From positions 1 to 64,000 of the forward strand of contig CAPRTS010000005.1 in NCBI GenBank assembly GCA_948695535.1: a stretch of 64,000 nt of DNA, read 5' to 3'. Each line of letters begins with the position of its first letter. Position 1 is the stretch's first letter. Origin of the DNA: an uncultured Eubacteriales bacterium. GTDB lineage: Bacteria > Bacillota > Clostridia > Christensenellales > UBA1242. Below, piece by piece: positions 36,902 through 45,985 of the stretch. The notes below the pieces were generated by a model. It did no database searches, was not told where the DNA came from, and worked only from the letters and a program-made list of their open reading frames with translations. Both the position numbers and the translations under genes were made by a program.

Positions 36902-37435
36902 TCATTTACCCGTTAAAATTTGAATATCTACTTTTTGATCACCAATAATTGTTTGCACTGCCCGCAGTAAATTTAAGCGCACGCTGACATCACCGGCCCC
37001 AGTAGCCACCACCACAATCCCCAACAAAGCGGGCGGATTAGTCCATAAAATTATGGGTTGCCCATTCGCGGTAATTAATTTTTGTTCTTTGGTCGTGGTT
37101 GTAATTTCTTGTCCGTTACTGCCGGTTTGGGTAACCGTCTTCTCTTGTGTATCGTAAGCCAATTCCGCCGTACCTTCCCCGTCGGTCATCACCAATACGG
37201 CGACCTTGCCGGCACCAGCCACACTGCCCAATACCGTTTCCAGTTTAGTGGCTAATTGGTCGGCGTAAGTTTGGTTAGTATTAACGGCAACCGAGTTATC
37301 GGTCACTGCCGTCGTGGTTTTATTTTTAGGTGTCACCGTTGACCAATAAATACCCACGATCAGCACTACCGCGAAAATCGCCGCATAAATTTCCCAATGT
37401 TTAATTTTTTTGATTTTTTCCCACCACTTTTTCAT
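36902..37435 (-). CDS. spoIIIAG: Stage III sporulation protein AG
   Basis: 177 residues. A membrane segment at about 14-30 (IYAAIFAVVLIVGIYW), then a ring-building outer domain (YADQLATKLETVLGSVAGAGKVAVLV) in which GAGKVAVLVM is the family signature, a charged loop, and the second half (GIVVVATGAGDVSVRLNLLR). SpoIIIAG forms the large ring of the SpoIIIA channel. Its start overlaps the end of spoIIIAF by 4 nt. Confidence 0.92.
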   Translation of the reverse strand: MKKWWEKIKKIKHWEIYAAIFAVVLIVGIYWSTVTPKNKTTTAVTDNSVAVNTNQTYADQLATKLETVLGSVAGAGKVAVLVMTDGEGTAELAYDTQEKTVTQTGSNGQEITTTTKEQKLITANGQPIILWTNPPALLGIVVVATGAGDVSVRLNLLRAVQTIIGDQKVDIQILTGK

Positions 37436-37824
37436 ATTATTTGCACCTCCCCTTCAAGCGCTTGTTGAATTTGTTCGCGCACCGTGTCGGTTACCATTTG
37501 CCCTAAGGCGATATAGGTTACGCCGTCACTGATACAGACGACTGCCGACGGATAGCCCATTTGTTTTAACTGCTGTTCGATCTGATTTTGGCGTCCGGCT
37601 TGGGTTAAATTATCCACTAAACCAGCATTTACGTTGACCATGTCCTTTGGCTGCCAAGTGCTCAACTTATTTAATAGCCCTGGCAACGGTTGCACAATTA
37701 CGAACAGCACGAAAAACGCGTAGATGGCACGCACAAATTTACCCAAACGGCTGTCTTTGCTGATTAACTCAATAATCACGCCCAGCACCACTACCCCAAG
37801 AATCGGTGCCAACCAATTAACCAT
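37432..37824 (-). CDS. spoIIIAF: Stage III sporulation protein AF
   Basis: 130 residues. Two membrane segments at about 3-20 (WLAPILGVVVLGVIIEL) and 33-50 (IYAFFVLFVIVQPLPGLL), followed by a small outer domain (QNQIEQQLKQMGYPSAVVCI). This matches SpoIIIAF, though it is shorter than the B. subtilis protein. It sits at its usual place between AE and AG. Confidence 0.88.
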   Translation of the reverse strand: MVNWLAPILGVVVLGVIIELISKDSRLGKFVRAIYAFFVLFVIVQPLPGLLNKLSTWQPKDMVNVNAGLVDNLTQAGRQNQIEQQLKQMGYPSAVVCISDGVTYIALGQMVTDTVREQIQQALEGEVQII

Positions 37825-37825
37825 A

Positions 37826-38878
37826 TTATATTACATTCCCGGTCATCATCAATAATGCCAGCGAAATTAAGTACATAAACGTTACCCCCAACAAGCACGC
37901 CACCAACATTCCAAACGATTTACCAACGCTGGTTAAGAAATTGCTAATGCGACTGTCACCAAGCGGTTGGGTTACTGCGGCAGTCAATTTAATGGCTAAC
38001 GAAAAAATAACAATTTTAAGTAAAGGTGCCAAAACAACTGCTAACAATAATAAAATACCCGACATACCGACTGCGTTTTTGATCAGCACCGCGCTGGCCA
38101 TGATTAAATCAAAACCTTGCGATAAATAATTACCCACAATCGGAACATAACTGCCCACCGTCATTTTGGTCGCCCGCACAGAAATACTGTCAAAACTACC
38201 CGCGGTAATGCCCTGAATGGTCATAAACGACAAAAAAACCGTAAAGCATACCCCAACGACCCACTTAAAGATTGAGTTAAAAAAGCCCACAAATTTATCT
38301 AATTTGGTATGTGGCGCCAAGTGCGACACGACACTGAACGCAAAACTGATAATAAATAACGGCATCACTACGTAAATAAAAACTTGCATGATACCACTGG
38401 CCAATACTGCTACCGCGGGTTGGTAGATACTGGCACTGGTTTTTGCCCCACCCGTTACCATCAAAGTTAAAATAATAGGGAACACTAAATCAACTTGCGT
38501 TTTCAAAGTGTTTAAGACACCGCCCACCATTTGTACCAAATCAACCACACTGCCGACCACAATCAGTACGACGGCCGCGTACGCTACGAAATAAACCAAC
38601 TGTCCAACGCCATGTTCTTGGTTAGTGCCGACAAAACTGCAAACCACCGTAATGGCAACAATTAACACAACGACGGGTAATACCGCCATGACCACCCCAC
38701 CCAACAAGGCCAAAATTCCCGACCAAACATCGGGGTACTGCTGAAAAAACTCGCCTGATAAAATTTGGCCTAAGGTGGTAATAAAATCCGCTCCCCCGAA
38801 CACACTTAAATTGCTGAGGTCACCAAAGTCTAATTTGTCCAAAGTATCAGTGACCGCTTGACTTAATTCTTCGTCCAT
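37826..38878 (-). CDS. spoIIIAE: Stage III sporulation protein AE
   Basis: 350 residues from MDEELSQAVTDTLDKLDF; the frame is open another 42 codons up, but that part lies inside spoIIIAD and lacks the family pattern. The ATG overlaps the spoIIIAD stop as TAATG. The N-terminal outer part is followed by about seven to eight hydrophobic segments. QGITAGSFDSISVRATKM and VGSYVPIVGNYLSQGFDLI are the conserved family core. It is a multi-pass membrane part of the SpoIIIA complex. Confidence 0.92.
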   Translation of the reverse strand: MDEELSQAVTDTLDKLDFGDLSNLSVFGGADFITTLGQILSGEFFQQYPDVWSGILALLGGVVMAVLPVVVLIVAITVVCSFVGTNQEHGVGQLVYFVAYAAVVLIVVGSVVDLVQMVGGVLNTLKTQVDLVFPIILTLMVTGGAKTSASIYQPAVAVLASGIMQVFIYVVMPLFIISFAFSVVSHLAPHTKLDKFVGFFNSIFKWVVGVCFTVFLSFMTIQGITAGSFDSISVRATKMTVGSYVPIVGNYLSQGFDLIMASAVLIKNAVGMSGILLLLAVVLAPLLKIVIFSLAIKLTAAVTQPLGDSRISNFLTSVGKSFGMLVACLLGVTFMYLISLALLMMTGNVI

Positions 38879-39264
38879 TAATGCAAGACCCCCAACACCA
38901 CGTCTACTAAACTTTGAATAATGGGCATGGCTAGAATGACAATCGTAACTTTGCCACCTAACACAATAATGTCCGCCACTGTTTGTGACCCCGCATCGCG
39001 ACAAATACTGGCGGCAATATCACACAAATAACCAATCCCGACAATTTTTAAGATATTGGCGAACAACTGGGTTGCCAGGCCGGTACGCACGACTAAGCCG
39101 TTAATACTGGTAATAACGTCAGCCAAACCACCAATAATCAGTACCAGCATTACTGCTGACCCGATCAAGCCGATTACCACCGCCAGTTCGGTTTTCAAAG
39201 GGCGTAAAACCAACACGGCCACGGCCGTTGCGATACCAATTGCAATAATTTGGGTCAGTGCCAA
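38878..39264 (-). CDS. spoIIIAD: Stage III sporulation protein AD
   Basis: 128 residues with four hydrophobic segments. LRPLKTELAVVIGLIGSAVM and NILKIVGIGYLCDIAASICR are the family signatures. Usual length for SpoIIIAD, a small membrane protein of the complex. Followed by spoIIIAE with a TAATG overlap. Confidence 0.92.
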   Translation of the reverse strand: MALTQIIAIGIATAVAVLVLRPLKTELAVVIGLIGSAVMLVLIIGGLADVITSINGLVVRTGLATQLFANILKIVGIGYLCDIAASICRDAGSQTVADIIVLGGKVTIVILAMPIIQSLVDVVLGVLH

Positions 39265-39275
39265 GTTGCACCCCG

Positions 39276-39473
39276 TTAATACAACACGAACAAGGAACGA
39301 ATAGAATTGAACAAGTCACTGATCATCGACAGCACCATCACTAAGCACAAGACTACCGCAGCCAAAGACACAAAGGTGGCAATTTCTTCCCGCCCCGCTT
39401 GCTTCAAAATAGTACACACTACCGCCGCCAAAAGGCCAATCGCGGCAATTTTGAAGATGATCTCTATATCCAT
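39276..39473 (-). CDS. spoIIIAC: Stage III sporulation protein AC
   Basis: 65 residues with two membrane segments. MDIEIIFKIAAIGLLAAVV and ILKQAGREEIATFVSLAA match SpoIIIAC. Overlaps the end of spoIIIAB by 10 nt. Confidence 0.93.
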   Translation of the reverse strand: MDIEIIFKIAAIGLLAAVVCTILKQAGREEIATFVSLAAVVLCLVMVLSMISDLFNSIRSLFVLY

Positions 39474-39940
39474 AAAATTACCCCCGCTATTCCCATAATT
39501 ATTAAGAGTTTCAGAGTAATAGACGCTTTGGTTCGCAAGTGTTCAGTTGCTTGTTGTTTTTGGGCGGTAAAAGTCGTTAACGCGTGGTCAATTTTGACCT
39601 GTTCGGTAACACTGCCCGTCCGCCCCAGTTGGTATAAAAATTCTGCTAAGTCGCCGTCCGTGGTTAAAGTTTGACATTTTTCCCGCGTTAACGCTGTTTG
39701 GCCGTCCAGTAACTGTTTATAATTGGTCAGTACAGTTGCCAAGTCACCCGAGATTTGTGGCAAAACTTGCCCAACCACCGTGGGTAACGGCGCCCGCGTA
39801 AAACCTAATGCGGTTTGCAAATGGTGACAGAAGGTAATTACCCCCGTGTAAAATTGCACACGTCGCCAACTGCGCCGGTAAAGAACCACCCCCACCGTCA
39901 CGCAAATAATTAAACACGCCCCACCCATAAACCACTTCAT
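39464..39940 (-). CDS. spoIIIAB: Stage III sporulation protein AB
   Basis: 158 residues. An N-terminal membrane segment (WFMGGACLIICVTVGVVLY), a central helical domain (VQFYTGVITFCHHLQTALGF, LTREKCQTLTTDGDLAEFLY) related to the type II secretion GspF fold, and a C-terminal membrane segment (TLKLLIIMGIAGVILWI). The stop overlaps spoIIIAC and the start overlaps spoIIIAA by 4 nt. Confidence 0.9.
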   Translation of the reverse strand: MKWFMGGACLIICVTVGVVLYRRSWRRVQFYTGVITFCHHLQTALGFTRAPLPTVVGQVLPQISGDLATVLTNYKQLLDGQTALTREKCQTLTTDGDLAEFLYQLGRTGSVTEQVKIDHALTTFTAQKQQATEHLRTKASITLKLLIIMGIAGVILWI

Positions 39941-40824
39941 AGGCGCTGTCCCCGCCGGTCGAACACTCCGACCACTTCCCCCGCGCGTTCACCGGTGGTT
40001 AAGACCACGTAACGGTCAAATACACCGTCGTTAAACAAGTCACTAAGGTACGGTTTGTTACGCACTTCGTCCAAAGCGGCGGCGTGGGTACTGGCGATGA
40101 CGGTGACGCCACTGCGCGCGGCATTACGCACCATGGCGACATCGTCAGCGGTGGCAATTTCGTCAGTGATCACCACATCGGGACGCAAACTGCGTAACCC
40201 GTTAAGGAAACCGAAACTTTTATTACCGCCGGTAATCACGTCGGCGTTACCCACGTCCAGTTGGTTTTCGCCTTGGTACGCCGCCGCCAATTCGCCCCGT
40301 TCGTCCAAGATTAAGGTATTTAAGGCCTGAAACTTCACGCTGATTTGTTTGGCCAAGTCGCGTAATAGCGTAGTTTTACCGGCACCCGGCGGGGCAATAA
40401 TTAAAGTCTTGTACGGCCGTTTCCGGTCAAACACGTACGGTAAAACCGGATACGCACAATTTTTAACTTGGTGCGGCAAGCGTAAACACAAAGAACTGAT
40501 GTTGGTTACGGCGGTTACTTGGCCGTCGGTCATTACCAATTCACCGGCAAGGCCAATCCGCACCCCGCCCCGAATGGTGATAAAGCCCTGCACCATTTGG
40601 TCAAGCACCGCGTAAATAGCGTACTCCGCCGCGCAGTGCACCACGTTGTCTAAATCTTCGCGCGTAATCAACGGGGTGTCCAAAGTAAAATTTCGGGCGT
40701 CAATCGTCACCACGGCGGGGGCGTTCACCCGTAAACGGATTTCGTAAATTTGCGCTACCGGCAAGTCATTTAACGCGTCACGTACTGGGGCCGGCAAAAC
40801 TTTTAACCAAGTCTCCACCCCCAT
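39937..40824 (-). CDS. spoIIIAA: Stage III sporulation protein AA, ATPase
   Basis: 295 residues. The P-loop is APPGAGKTTLLRDLA, with Walker B-like LNTLILDERGELAA and PDVVITDEIATADD. YEIRLRVNAPAVV and GLRLP-type GGVRIGLAGELVM are SpoIIIAA signatures. It is the secretion-type ATPase of the SpoIIIA channel, expressed in the mother cell under sigma E. No sigma-E-like promoter could be seen in the 15 nt after the upstream glycosyltransferase gene, so the operon may start further up. Confidence 0.95.
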   Translation of the reverse strand: MGVETWLKVLPAPVRDALNDLPVAQIYEIRLRVNAPAVVTIDARNFTLDTPLITREDLDNVVHCAAEYAIYAVLDQMVQGFITIRGGVRIGLAGELVMTDGQVTAVTNISSLCLRLPHQVKNCAYPVLPYVFDRKRPYKTLIIAPPGAGKTTLLRDLAKQISVKFQALNTLILDERGELAAAYQGENQLDVGNADVITGGNKSFGFLNGLRSLRPDVVITDEIATADDVAMVRNAARSGVTVIASTHAAALDEVRNKPYLSDLFNDGVFDRYVVLTTGERAGEVVGVFDRRGQRL

Positions 40825-40839
40825 AAATATGCAACAACT

Positions 40840-42222
40840 TTAATTATTAGCAGTTTCGTCAGTGGTCAGCAGGGCCGGTGGTTCGTCGCCCTGCGCCACG
40901 TCAGTACCGGCCACGGTCGCCACTTTGTTACGTTTAACTTTATTCCATTTCGGTGGTAAGAACGCACCTAACGCCATGGTTAAGCAATACACCACCGTAA
41001 ACGCCGGGAACAATAAGGCACCGTCGATTAACTGACGACGCTTGGTGGCACCCAACTTGCGGTAATCCAACAATACCAACAACATACCTTGACCGATACC
41101 GGCCACAATAAACAACACCAGTAAAATTAAGCCCACTAAGGTTAACTGACTATACAAACCGGGCGCGTTTAAGCCCACGGCACTGGCGGACGCGTTCGTG
41201 TATAACCCGTTCGCCCACAAATACGCCACATCAAAAATATAAAAGAACGGAATCCAAGTGCACAAAATAACACAAATAATGTTAAACATATAGGTCAGTA
41301 ACTGTTCAATAAAGGAGAAACGGAATTGCTTGATACTGTTCCACAGTAAGGCGGGTGTATAACGCCCCAACAGTCGCAAATTTCCGGCGGCAATCCGGCG
41401 ATTACGCGAAAAAGTATCCTTAAAGGTTGATGGTAAATCTTCGTAAACAATAGCGTCTTCCACAAAGTGGCAACGGTAGCCTTGCAACATACGTTTGAAA
41501 CAAAATTCGGTATCGTCGGCCATGGCCGTACAATCATAGCCACCAACCCGTTTAATAATCTCGTAACTATACATCGCCCCCGACCCGTTAACGTGAGCGT
41601 CAATATGCAAGCGTTCCCGAACCCGGCTGGAAAAACGCGAATCAAACGTGTAATATAACCCACAAGCCTTGGTAAATTTGTTTTGCGTCATGTTCAATGC
41701 GGATTCGTACGGACGGGCAATTTGGCAACCGGCTTGGAATGCGTCGTTCATCAAACTAAAAAACTCGTCGTTCAAGTGGTTATCCGCATCAATATGTAAA
41801 ACAAAATCATAAGGGATTCCCGTCGCCAACATTTGTTGCATACCGTGGTTCAAAGCGTACGCAGCGCGACCACGGCGCGGGTCGGGGTCATTAAAGACCA
41901 ACACTTTGGCGCCCGCCTGCTCCGCCAAAGTCGCGGTGTCGTCGGTACAATTATGCGCCACCACGTACACATCAAATAATTCGCGGGGATACTTTTGCTT
42001 GGCAAAAAGCAATTTGACCGTATCGCTGATCACTTCGCCTTCGTTGTGCGCGGGGATAATGACCGCGATGCGCCCCTTCTTTTCGCTTTTCGGGAACTTC
42101 TTTTTCGGTAACCAGAACAAAAACATATAGATGAACTGCAACATGAACGGGATACCGATAATAATTAAAATTACCGAGTTAATGCTGTTTAGGACATTAT
42201 ACAAATGAACATGCCACGGCAT
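40840..42222 (-). CDS. Membrane glycosyltransferase family 2
   Basis: 460 residues. An N-terminal membrane segment (SVILIIIGIPFMLQFIYMF), then a GT2 catalytic domain with IAVIIPAHNEGEVI, LHIDADNHL (DxD) and MADDTEFCFKRM (acceptor-site acid). FSRNRRIAAGNLRL stands in the place of the QxxRW motif of processive enzymes. At least four further membrane segments follow. This layout fits synthases of extracellular glycans. AAGGAG precedes the ATG. It ends 15 nt before spoIIIAA, so it may be cotranscribed with sporulation genes and work on a spore-envelope glycan; that is inference. Confidence 0.87.
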   Translation of the reverse strand: MPWHVHLYNVLNSINSVILIIIGIPFMLQFIYMFLFWLPKKKFPKSEKKGRIAVIIPAHNEGEVISDTVKLLFAKQKYPRELFDVYVVAHNCTDDTATLAEQAGAKVLVFNDPDPRRGRAAYALNHGMQQMLATGIPYDFVLHIDADNHLNDEFFSLMNDAFQAGCQIARPYESALNMTQNKFTKACGLYYTFDSRFSSRVRERLHIDAHVNGSGAMYSYEIIKRVGGYDCTAMADDTEFCFKRMLQGYRCHFVEDAIVYEDLPSTFKDTFSRNRRIAAGNLRLLGRYTPALLWNSIKQFRFSFIEQLLTYMFNIICVILCTWIPFFYIFDVAYLWANGLYTNASASAVGLNAPGLYSQLTLVGLILLVLFIVAGIGQGMLLVLLDYRKLGATKRRQLIDGALLFPAFTVVYCLTMALGAFLPPKWNKVKRNKVATVAGTDVAQGDEPPALLTTDETANN

Positions 42223-42285
42223 AGGCTACTCCTTAAAATTATTATAAACGATAATCTCCTTAATGACAATTTTTTTATTAGTACT

Positions 42286-42903
42286 TTAACTGGGTAACAT
42301 TACCCACAAGTTATCATCAAGCACCGCAATTTGTTGGCCAGCCTTAATGGGCAATGTACTGCGCCATACCGCCACCTTAGCCACGGGAATCGCCAGTTGT
42401 AATTGCACTTGTTCGGCAAAATCACGCTGTTCCACAATTCCGTACGGGGTGGTCGCTTGTTCGACCGCCGTCACTTGCTCGTAAGGTACTTTCACCACTA
42501 TCCGTGCACAGCGTTTCGCCACTGCTTGCGGAGCGGACATCAAAGCCGTCGTCGCCGCTTGGCCATACGCCCGCGCCAAACCACCCGTACCTAACTTAAT
42601 GCCACCAAAGTAACGAGTGACAATAACCGCTACGTTAAATAGTTGTTGCGCTTGAATGGCTTGCAGAATTGGTACTCCCGCTGTCCCCGCCGGTTCGCCC
42701 GCATCGCACGACTTTTGGCCGTCGATGGTCAAGTACGCGTAACAATGGTGCGTCGCGTGCGGGTGGGCTTTCACGATGCTGGCTAACAACTTTTGGGCGG
42801 CTATACTATTGGCGGCAAAACCCACCGTCGCGATAAAACGGGATTTATTAACCGTAATTGTTTGTTGGTAAAAGTCCGTGTCCAGCGTCCGGTATTCGTT
42901 CAT
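42286..42903 (-). CDS. yigZ: YigZ/IMPACT family protein
   Basis: 205 residues. KSRFIATVGFA, HPHATHHCYAY, DAGEPAGTAGVPILQ and VTRYFGGIKLGTGGLARAYG are the full set of UPF0029 (IMPACT) motifs. Family members act in translation or protein quality control; the role in Bacillota is not settled. The start overlaps the last base of the upstream membrane protein gene's stop, so the two are coupled. Confidence 0.93.
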   Translation of the reverse strand: MNEYRTLDTDFYQQTITVNKSRFIATVGFAANSIAAQKLLASIVKAHPHATHHCYAYLTIDGQKSCDAGEPAGTAGVPILQAIQAQQLFNVAVIVTRYFGGIKLGTGGLARAYGQAATTALMSAPQAVAKRCARIVVKVPYEQVTAVEQATTPYGIVEQRDFAEQVQLQLAIPVAKVAVWRSTLPIKAGQQIAVLDDNLWVMLPS

Positions 42904-43496
42904 TATTTACTCCGTGGCCGGTCGACAAATTCGCAGTTCGCCAAGGCCATTTGTGCGGCTTCAAAATAAGCCACCCGTAAAGCATTCCGTTGCAAAATGG
43001 CGGCGTCGGTCGCTTCCCAAATAATAAAAGTCGCAATAATCGATAAAACTTCGTAACCAACCACGTTAACTTGCACTTTGGCTAATACAAAATATAACGC
43101 CAATAACGCTACCCCAAAAAGATACAACAACCACGCTTTAACGGCGTTCAGTCGCAAATCTTGTTTTTTGTCCCGCAAACGCAGATCATAGTGTTCTTTC
43201 AATAAAGCATCAACCTTAGGGCGTTCACTTTTGGGCACTCCGTGGCAACGGATGGTAACGGGCACCACGGACGGAAGGTTGTAAATTTTTTCGTCAAGCA
43301 TAGCATAAATAGCGGGGTCTAGGTCTTGCTGTCGTCCCATGCTTAACGGGTTATACAAATTCTGCGCCGTAAGGTTAACGTCAATGACGGCTACCCCGTT
43401 ATCGTTTAAGTATTCAGCCTTAACGTATTCGTGAACGGGTTGTTGGCGGGCTTCGTAGGCCTTGATTTGTTGTTTCATTTGCTTAATGCGATTCAT
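42903..43496 (-). CDS. Hypothetical membrane protein with two hydrophobic segments
   Basis: 197 residues from MNRIKQMKQQIKAYEARQQ; the frame begins with a GTG one codon earlier. A soluble N-terminal half (DGVAVIDVN-like NDNGVAVIDVNLTAQNLYNP) and two membrane segments near 117-160 (AWLLYLFGVALLALYFVLAK and GYEVLSIIATFIIWE), then a helical tail. Family not recognised. It is the first gene of an operon with yigZ. A promoter ends 6 nt before the ATG. Confidence 0.7.
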   Translation of the reverse strand: MNRIKQMKQQIKAYEARQQPVHEYVKAEYLNDNGVAVIDVNLTAQNLYNPLSMGRQQDLDPAIYAMLDEKIYNLPSVVPVTIRCHGVPKSERPKVDALLKEHYDLRLRDKKQDLRLNAVKAWLLYLFGVALLALYFVLAKVQVNVVGYEVLSIIATFIIWEATDAAILQRNALRVAYFEAAQMALANCEFVDRPRSK

Positions 43497-43502
43497 CACT
43501 TT

Positions 43503-43530
43503 ATTTTAGCACACTGATTATGCGCGTCAA
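43503..43530 (-). promoter_or_regulatory. Promoter of the membrane protein-yigZ operon, leaderless type
   Basis: On the minus strand, TTGACG, a 16-nt spacer, TAAAAT, then 6 nt (AAAGTG) to the ATG. No Shine-Dalgarno site. Confidence 0.6.
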
Positions 43531-43534
43531 TAAG

Positions 43535-43563
43535 TTGCCAAATTAGCCTAAGTCCCTTATAGT
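43535..43563 (+). promoter_or_regulatory. Promoter of the alpha/beta hydrolase gene, leaderless type
   Basis: TTGCCA, a 17-nt spacer, TATAGT, then 6 nt to the ATG at 43570. It stands back to back with the promoter at 43503-43530. Confidence 0.6.
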
Positions 43564-43569
43564 GTAATT

Positions 43570-44469
43570 ATGGAAGCAATTTTCTTACCTGCTGTGGACG
43601 GGTACCAACTGGCGCTACACGTGTTTGCGGTACCTGACGCCAAGGCCGTTGTGCAAGTCGTACACGGCATGGAAGAACACCAAGAACGTTACGAACCAGT
43701 AGTCAAATTCTTAAACCAACACGGTTATAGCGTTGTCACCGCCGACCTGCGCGGACACGGGCACCACGCCACCGACTTAGGCTATTTCAAAGACAAAGAC
43801 GGCTACCGTTACTTAATTAAAGACCAACAAGTAATTACCGATTATATCCGCGAAAACTTCAAGGGCTTACCTATTTATTTGTTAGCCCACTCCATGGGCA
43901 CAATTATTACCCGTGTTCTATTACAAACGGATTCAAACAAATACCAGAAAGTGGTACTGTCCGGCTACCCCAATTACCAAAGTGGTGCCCGTTTTGGGAT
44001 TATGCTTGCCAACTTGACTAAGGCTTGCCATGGTGCCAAGTACAAGTCCAAGTTAATTCAAAACCTTAGTGTAGGTGCGTTCAATAAAAAGATTAAAAAC
44101 CCGCAAAGCGACTGCGACTGGGTTTGTGCTAACCCGACCGCCTTGCAAGCCTACCGCGACGACCCGTTATGCGGTTTCGGGTTTACTTGTTCGGCATTTG
44201 GGGATTTGTTCCATTTAGTAGTGTTAATGCACCAACCTAAACGTTACGTTAACGTCAATACTAACTTACCATTTTTAATGTTACGTGGCGTCGACGACCC
44301 GTGCACCGGTGGTACAAAAGGTGCTACCGATTCGCAAAAAACTCTACGCCGAGCGGGCTTTACGCAGTTAACAGCCATTGATTACCCTGCGCTGCGTCAC
44401 GAGATTTTGAACGAAGTTGACCGCCAAAAAGTTTACGACGACATTTTGGCGTTTTATGAGCATAATTAA
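43570..44469 (+). CDS. Alpha/beta hydrolase (monoacylglycerol lipase / lysophospholipase-like)
   Basis: 299 residues. VVQVVHGMEEHQERY and VTADLRGHGHHA hold the oxyanion region, LLAHSMGTIITR is the GxSxG-type nucleophile elbow (here AHSMG), and FLMLRGVDDPC plus ALRHEILNE carry the Asp and His of the triad. This is the Hydrolase_4 layout. Substrate is probably a lipid ester. Start chosen by the promoter spacing, since no Shine-Dalgarno is present. The next gene begins 17 nt on. Confidence 0.88.
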   Translation: MEAIFLPAVDGYQLALHVFAVPDAKAVVQVVHGMEEHQERYEPVVKFLNQHGYSVVTADLRGHGHHATDLGYFKDKDGYRYLIKDQQVITDYIRENFKGLPIYLLAHSMGTIITRVLLQTDSNKYQKVVLSGYPNYQSGARFGIMLANLTKACHGAKYKSKLIQNLSVGAFNKKIKNPQSDCDWVCANPTALQAYRDDPLCGFGFTCSAFGDLFHLVVLMHQPKRYVNVNTNLPFLMLRGVDDPCTGGTKGATDSQKTLRRAGFTQLTAIDYPALRHEILNEVDRQKVYDDILAFYEHN

Positions 44470-44486
44470 AAAGAAGGAGCAGAAAA

Positions 44487-45641
44487 ATGGATAATATTGA
44501 AAAAGAAAGTTACAGCAAAAGTTCGTACCGCATGGTACAGCGGGTGCGCGCACAAGGTGCGGAATACGGGATTGATGTTCCCTACTTGCAATACCCACTG
44601 CCCCAAGAACGCAGCACGGGTCTAGCCCTAAAAACTATGCTTGCTTTGTCGGCGGTGTTAGTAGCGGCGGGAGTTGGTTTACTGCTTTGGGCAATAATAC
44701 GTCTATTCGTGCCAGTTATCAGCACCATCGGCGACCTTGATTGGGCTGACAATATGCACCAGTTGCCCTTGCTCAGTTTAATTGGCTCGTTATCTACCAT
44801 TATGATTTGGATCGTCGTTATTGCCGTCCCGTTATTGGCACTGGCGATGGTTATTGGTGGCTTGAATTACCTTTTTACCTTGCTACGGATCAGTCGTTTA
44901 TCAATGCCAGAAAAAGCAGTTGGCTTTTACTTGGGGCGTGTTAAAAAATTAGCCCTGATTTACGCGATTACTAGCAGTGTAGTGACCATAGCCTTGTTTA
45001 TTATTGTTCCGACTGTTGTCGTCGGAATCATTGGTGCCCTGATTGCGGTGTACTTATGGGCGCTGTTCGCCGTATTACAAAACGAACGCAACCGCGCTTT
45101 GCCCAAATTCAAAAGCTTACCGGCCGAACAACAAGCTGACTTCACTGCTCATTCCCAAGCGTTAAAGTTAGCACATTCCCGACGTAACGCCCGCAAAGCC
45201 ACCCAAATAGTAAATGGTTCGCGCAACGGTAAATTAGGTATTATCTTGGCACTGCTTGGCGATTTCGATGATGCCCGTGTCGTATACAACAATTTAAAAG
45301 ACAACGACATAATGCGTCCTACTGCCACCGGCTTGGCCAAGCGTGCCTTATGGCAATTACTTAACTTTACGTTATCCGTACTGGGTGGTTTAGCCATTAT
45401 TTGGGGTTTAATGGCGGCTTTTATTGACGTCATCTTGTTAAAGGTTATCTTTATAATCCCCGCGGTCGCGGTAATTTTATACAGTTTACTGGTAGCCGTT
45501 CCCGTGATCATAAACTTTGCCGTTAAGCAATTGAAACTTAACCACCATTACCTAGGTTGGGTAGCGTTAGGGTTAACCTTGTTGGCGGTGGTGGCGATGG
45601 TTGGTTTAATATTTTTAATTCTCAGTACCTTTGGTGCTTAA
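44487..45641 (+). CDS. Multi-pass membrane protein, unknown function
   Basis: 384 residues with about eight to nine hydrophobic segments in two groups (about 50-135 and 150-205, then 285-380), divided by a polar cytoplasmic stretch (SLPAEQQADFTAHSQALKLA ... LGDFDDARVVYNNLKDND). The polar part resembles tetratricopeptide-type helices weakly. AAGGAG precedes the ATG. Cotranscribed with the hydrolase gene. Family not recognised. Confidence 0.7.
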   Translation: MDNIEKESYSKSSYRMVQRVRAQGAEYGIDVPYLQYPLPQERSTGLALKTMLALSAVLVAAGVGLLLWAIIRLFVPVISTIGDLDWADNMHQLPLLSLIGSLSTIMIWIVVIAVPLLALAMVIGGLNYLFTLLRISRLSMPEKAVGFYLGRVKKLALIYAITSSVVTIALFIIVPTVVVGIIGALIAVYLWALFAVLQNERNRALPKFKSLPAEQQADFTAHSQALKLAHSRRNARKATQIVNGSRNGKLGIILALLGDFDDARVVYNNLKDNDIMRPTATGLAKRALWQLLNFTLSVLGGLAIIWGLMAAFIDVILLKVIFIIPAVAVILYSLLVAVPVIINFAVKQLKLNHHYLGWVALGLTLLAVVAMVGLIFLILSTFGA

Positions 45642-45723
45642 CACACAATGGCATCACTTTGTGTGTAATGAGTTAGCGACCCCGCTTTCACTTGGATACA
45701 GGCAAAACTAATAGCTTGATTAG

Positions 45724-45984
45724 CGTCAGCGAAAAATTGACGTTTTGCAACCGGAGCCACCGCAACGCTTTAAGTATTTACAATACGGTATTGACGGGAT
45801 CAGCGCCAAAGTACTCAGCGAAAATTTGAAACAGTTAGAAGCCGACGGCTTAATCAAGCGCACCGTTTACGACGAAATGCCCATCCGTGACGAATACTCG
45901 TTTACCGACTTAGGCGAACAAATGCGTCCAATTATTCAAACGATGGCTGACTGGGGACAAGTTTATATAGCCCAACGTACCTGA
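45724..45984 (+). pseudogene. HxlR-type regulator remnant (C-terminal part)
   Basis: The frame gives RKIDVLQPEPPQRFKYLQ, GISAKVLSENLKQLEADGLI, then RTVYDEMPIRDEYSFTDLG, which is the recognition helix and wing of an HxlR winged-helix protein. The N-terminal Cys and first helices are missing, a stop lies directly upstream at 45721, and a few residues seem deleted between KIDVL and the PPQRF stretch. A TTG at 45745 could start only a fragment. Most likely a truncated pseudogene. Confidence 0.65.
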
Positions 45985-45985
45985 G

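Noticed and set aside
38879..39004. Longer N-terminus for spoIIIAE
   Set aside because: It lies wholly inside spoIIIAD, is not family-like, and the TAATG junction gives a normal start.
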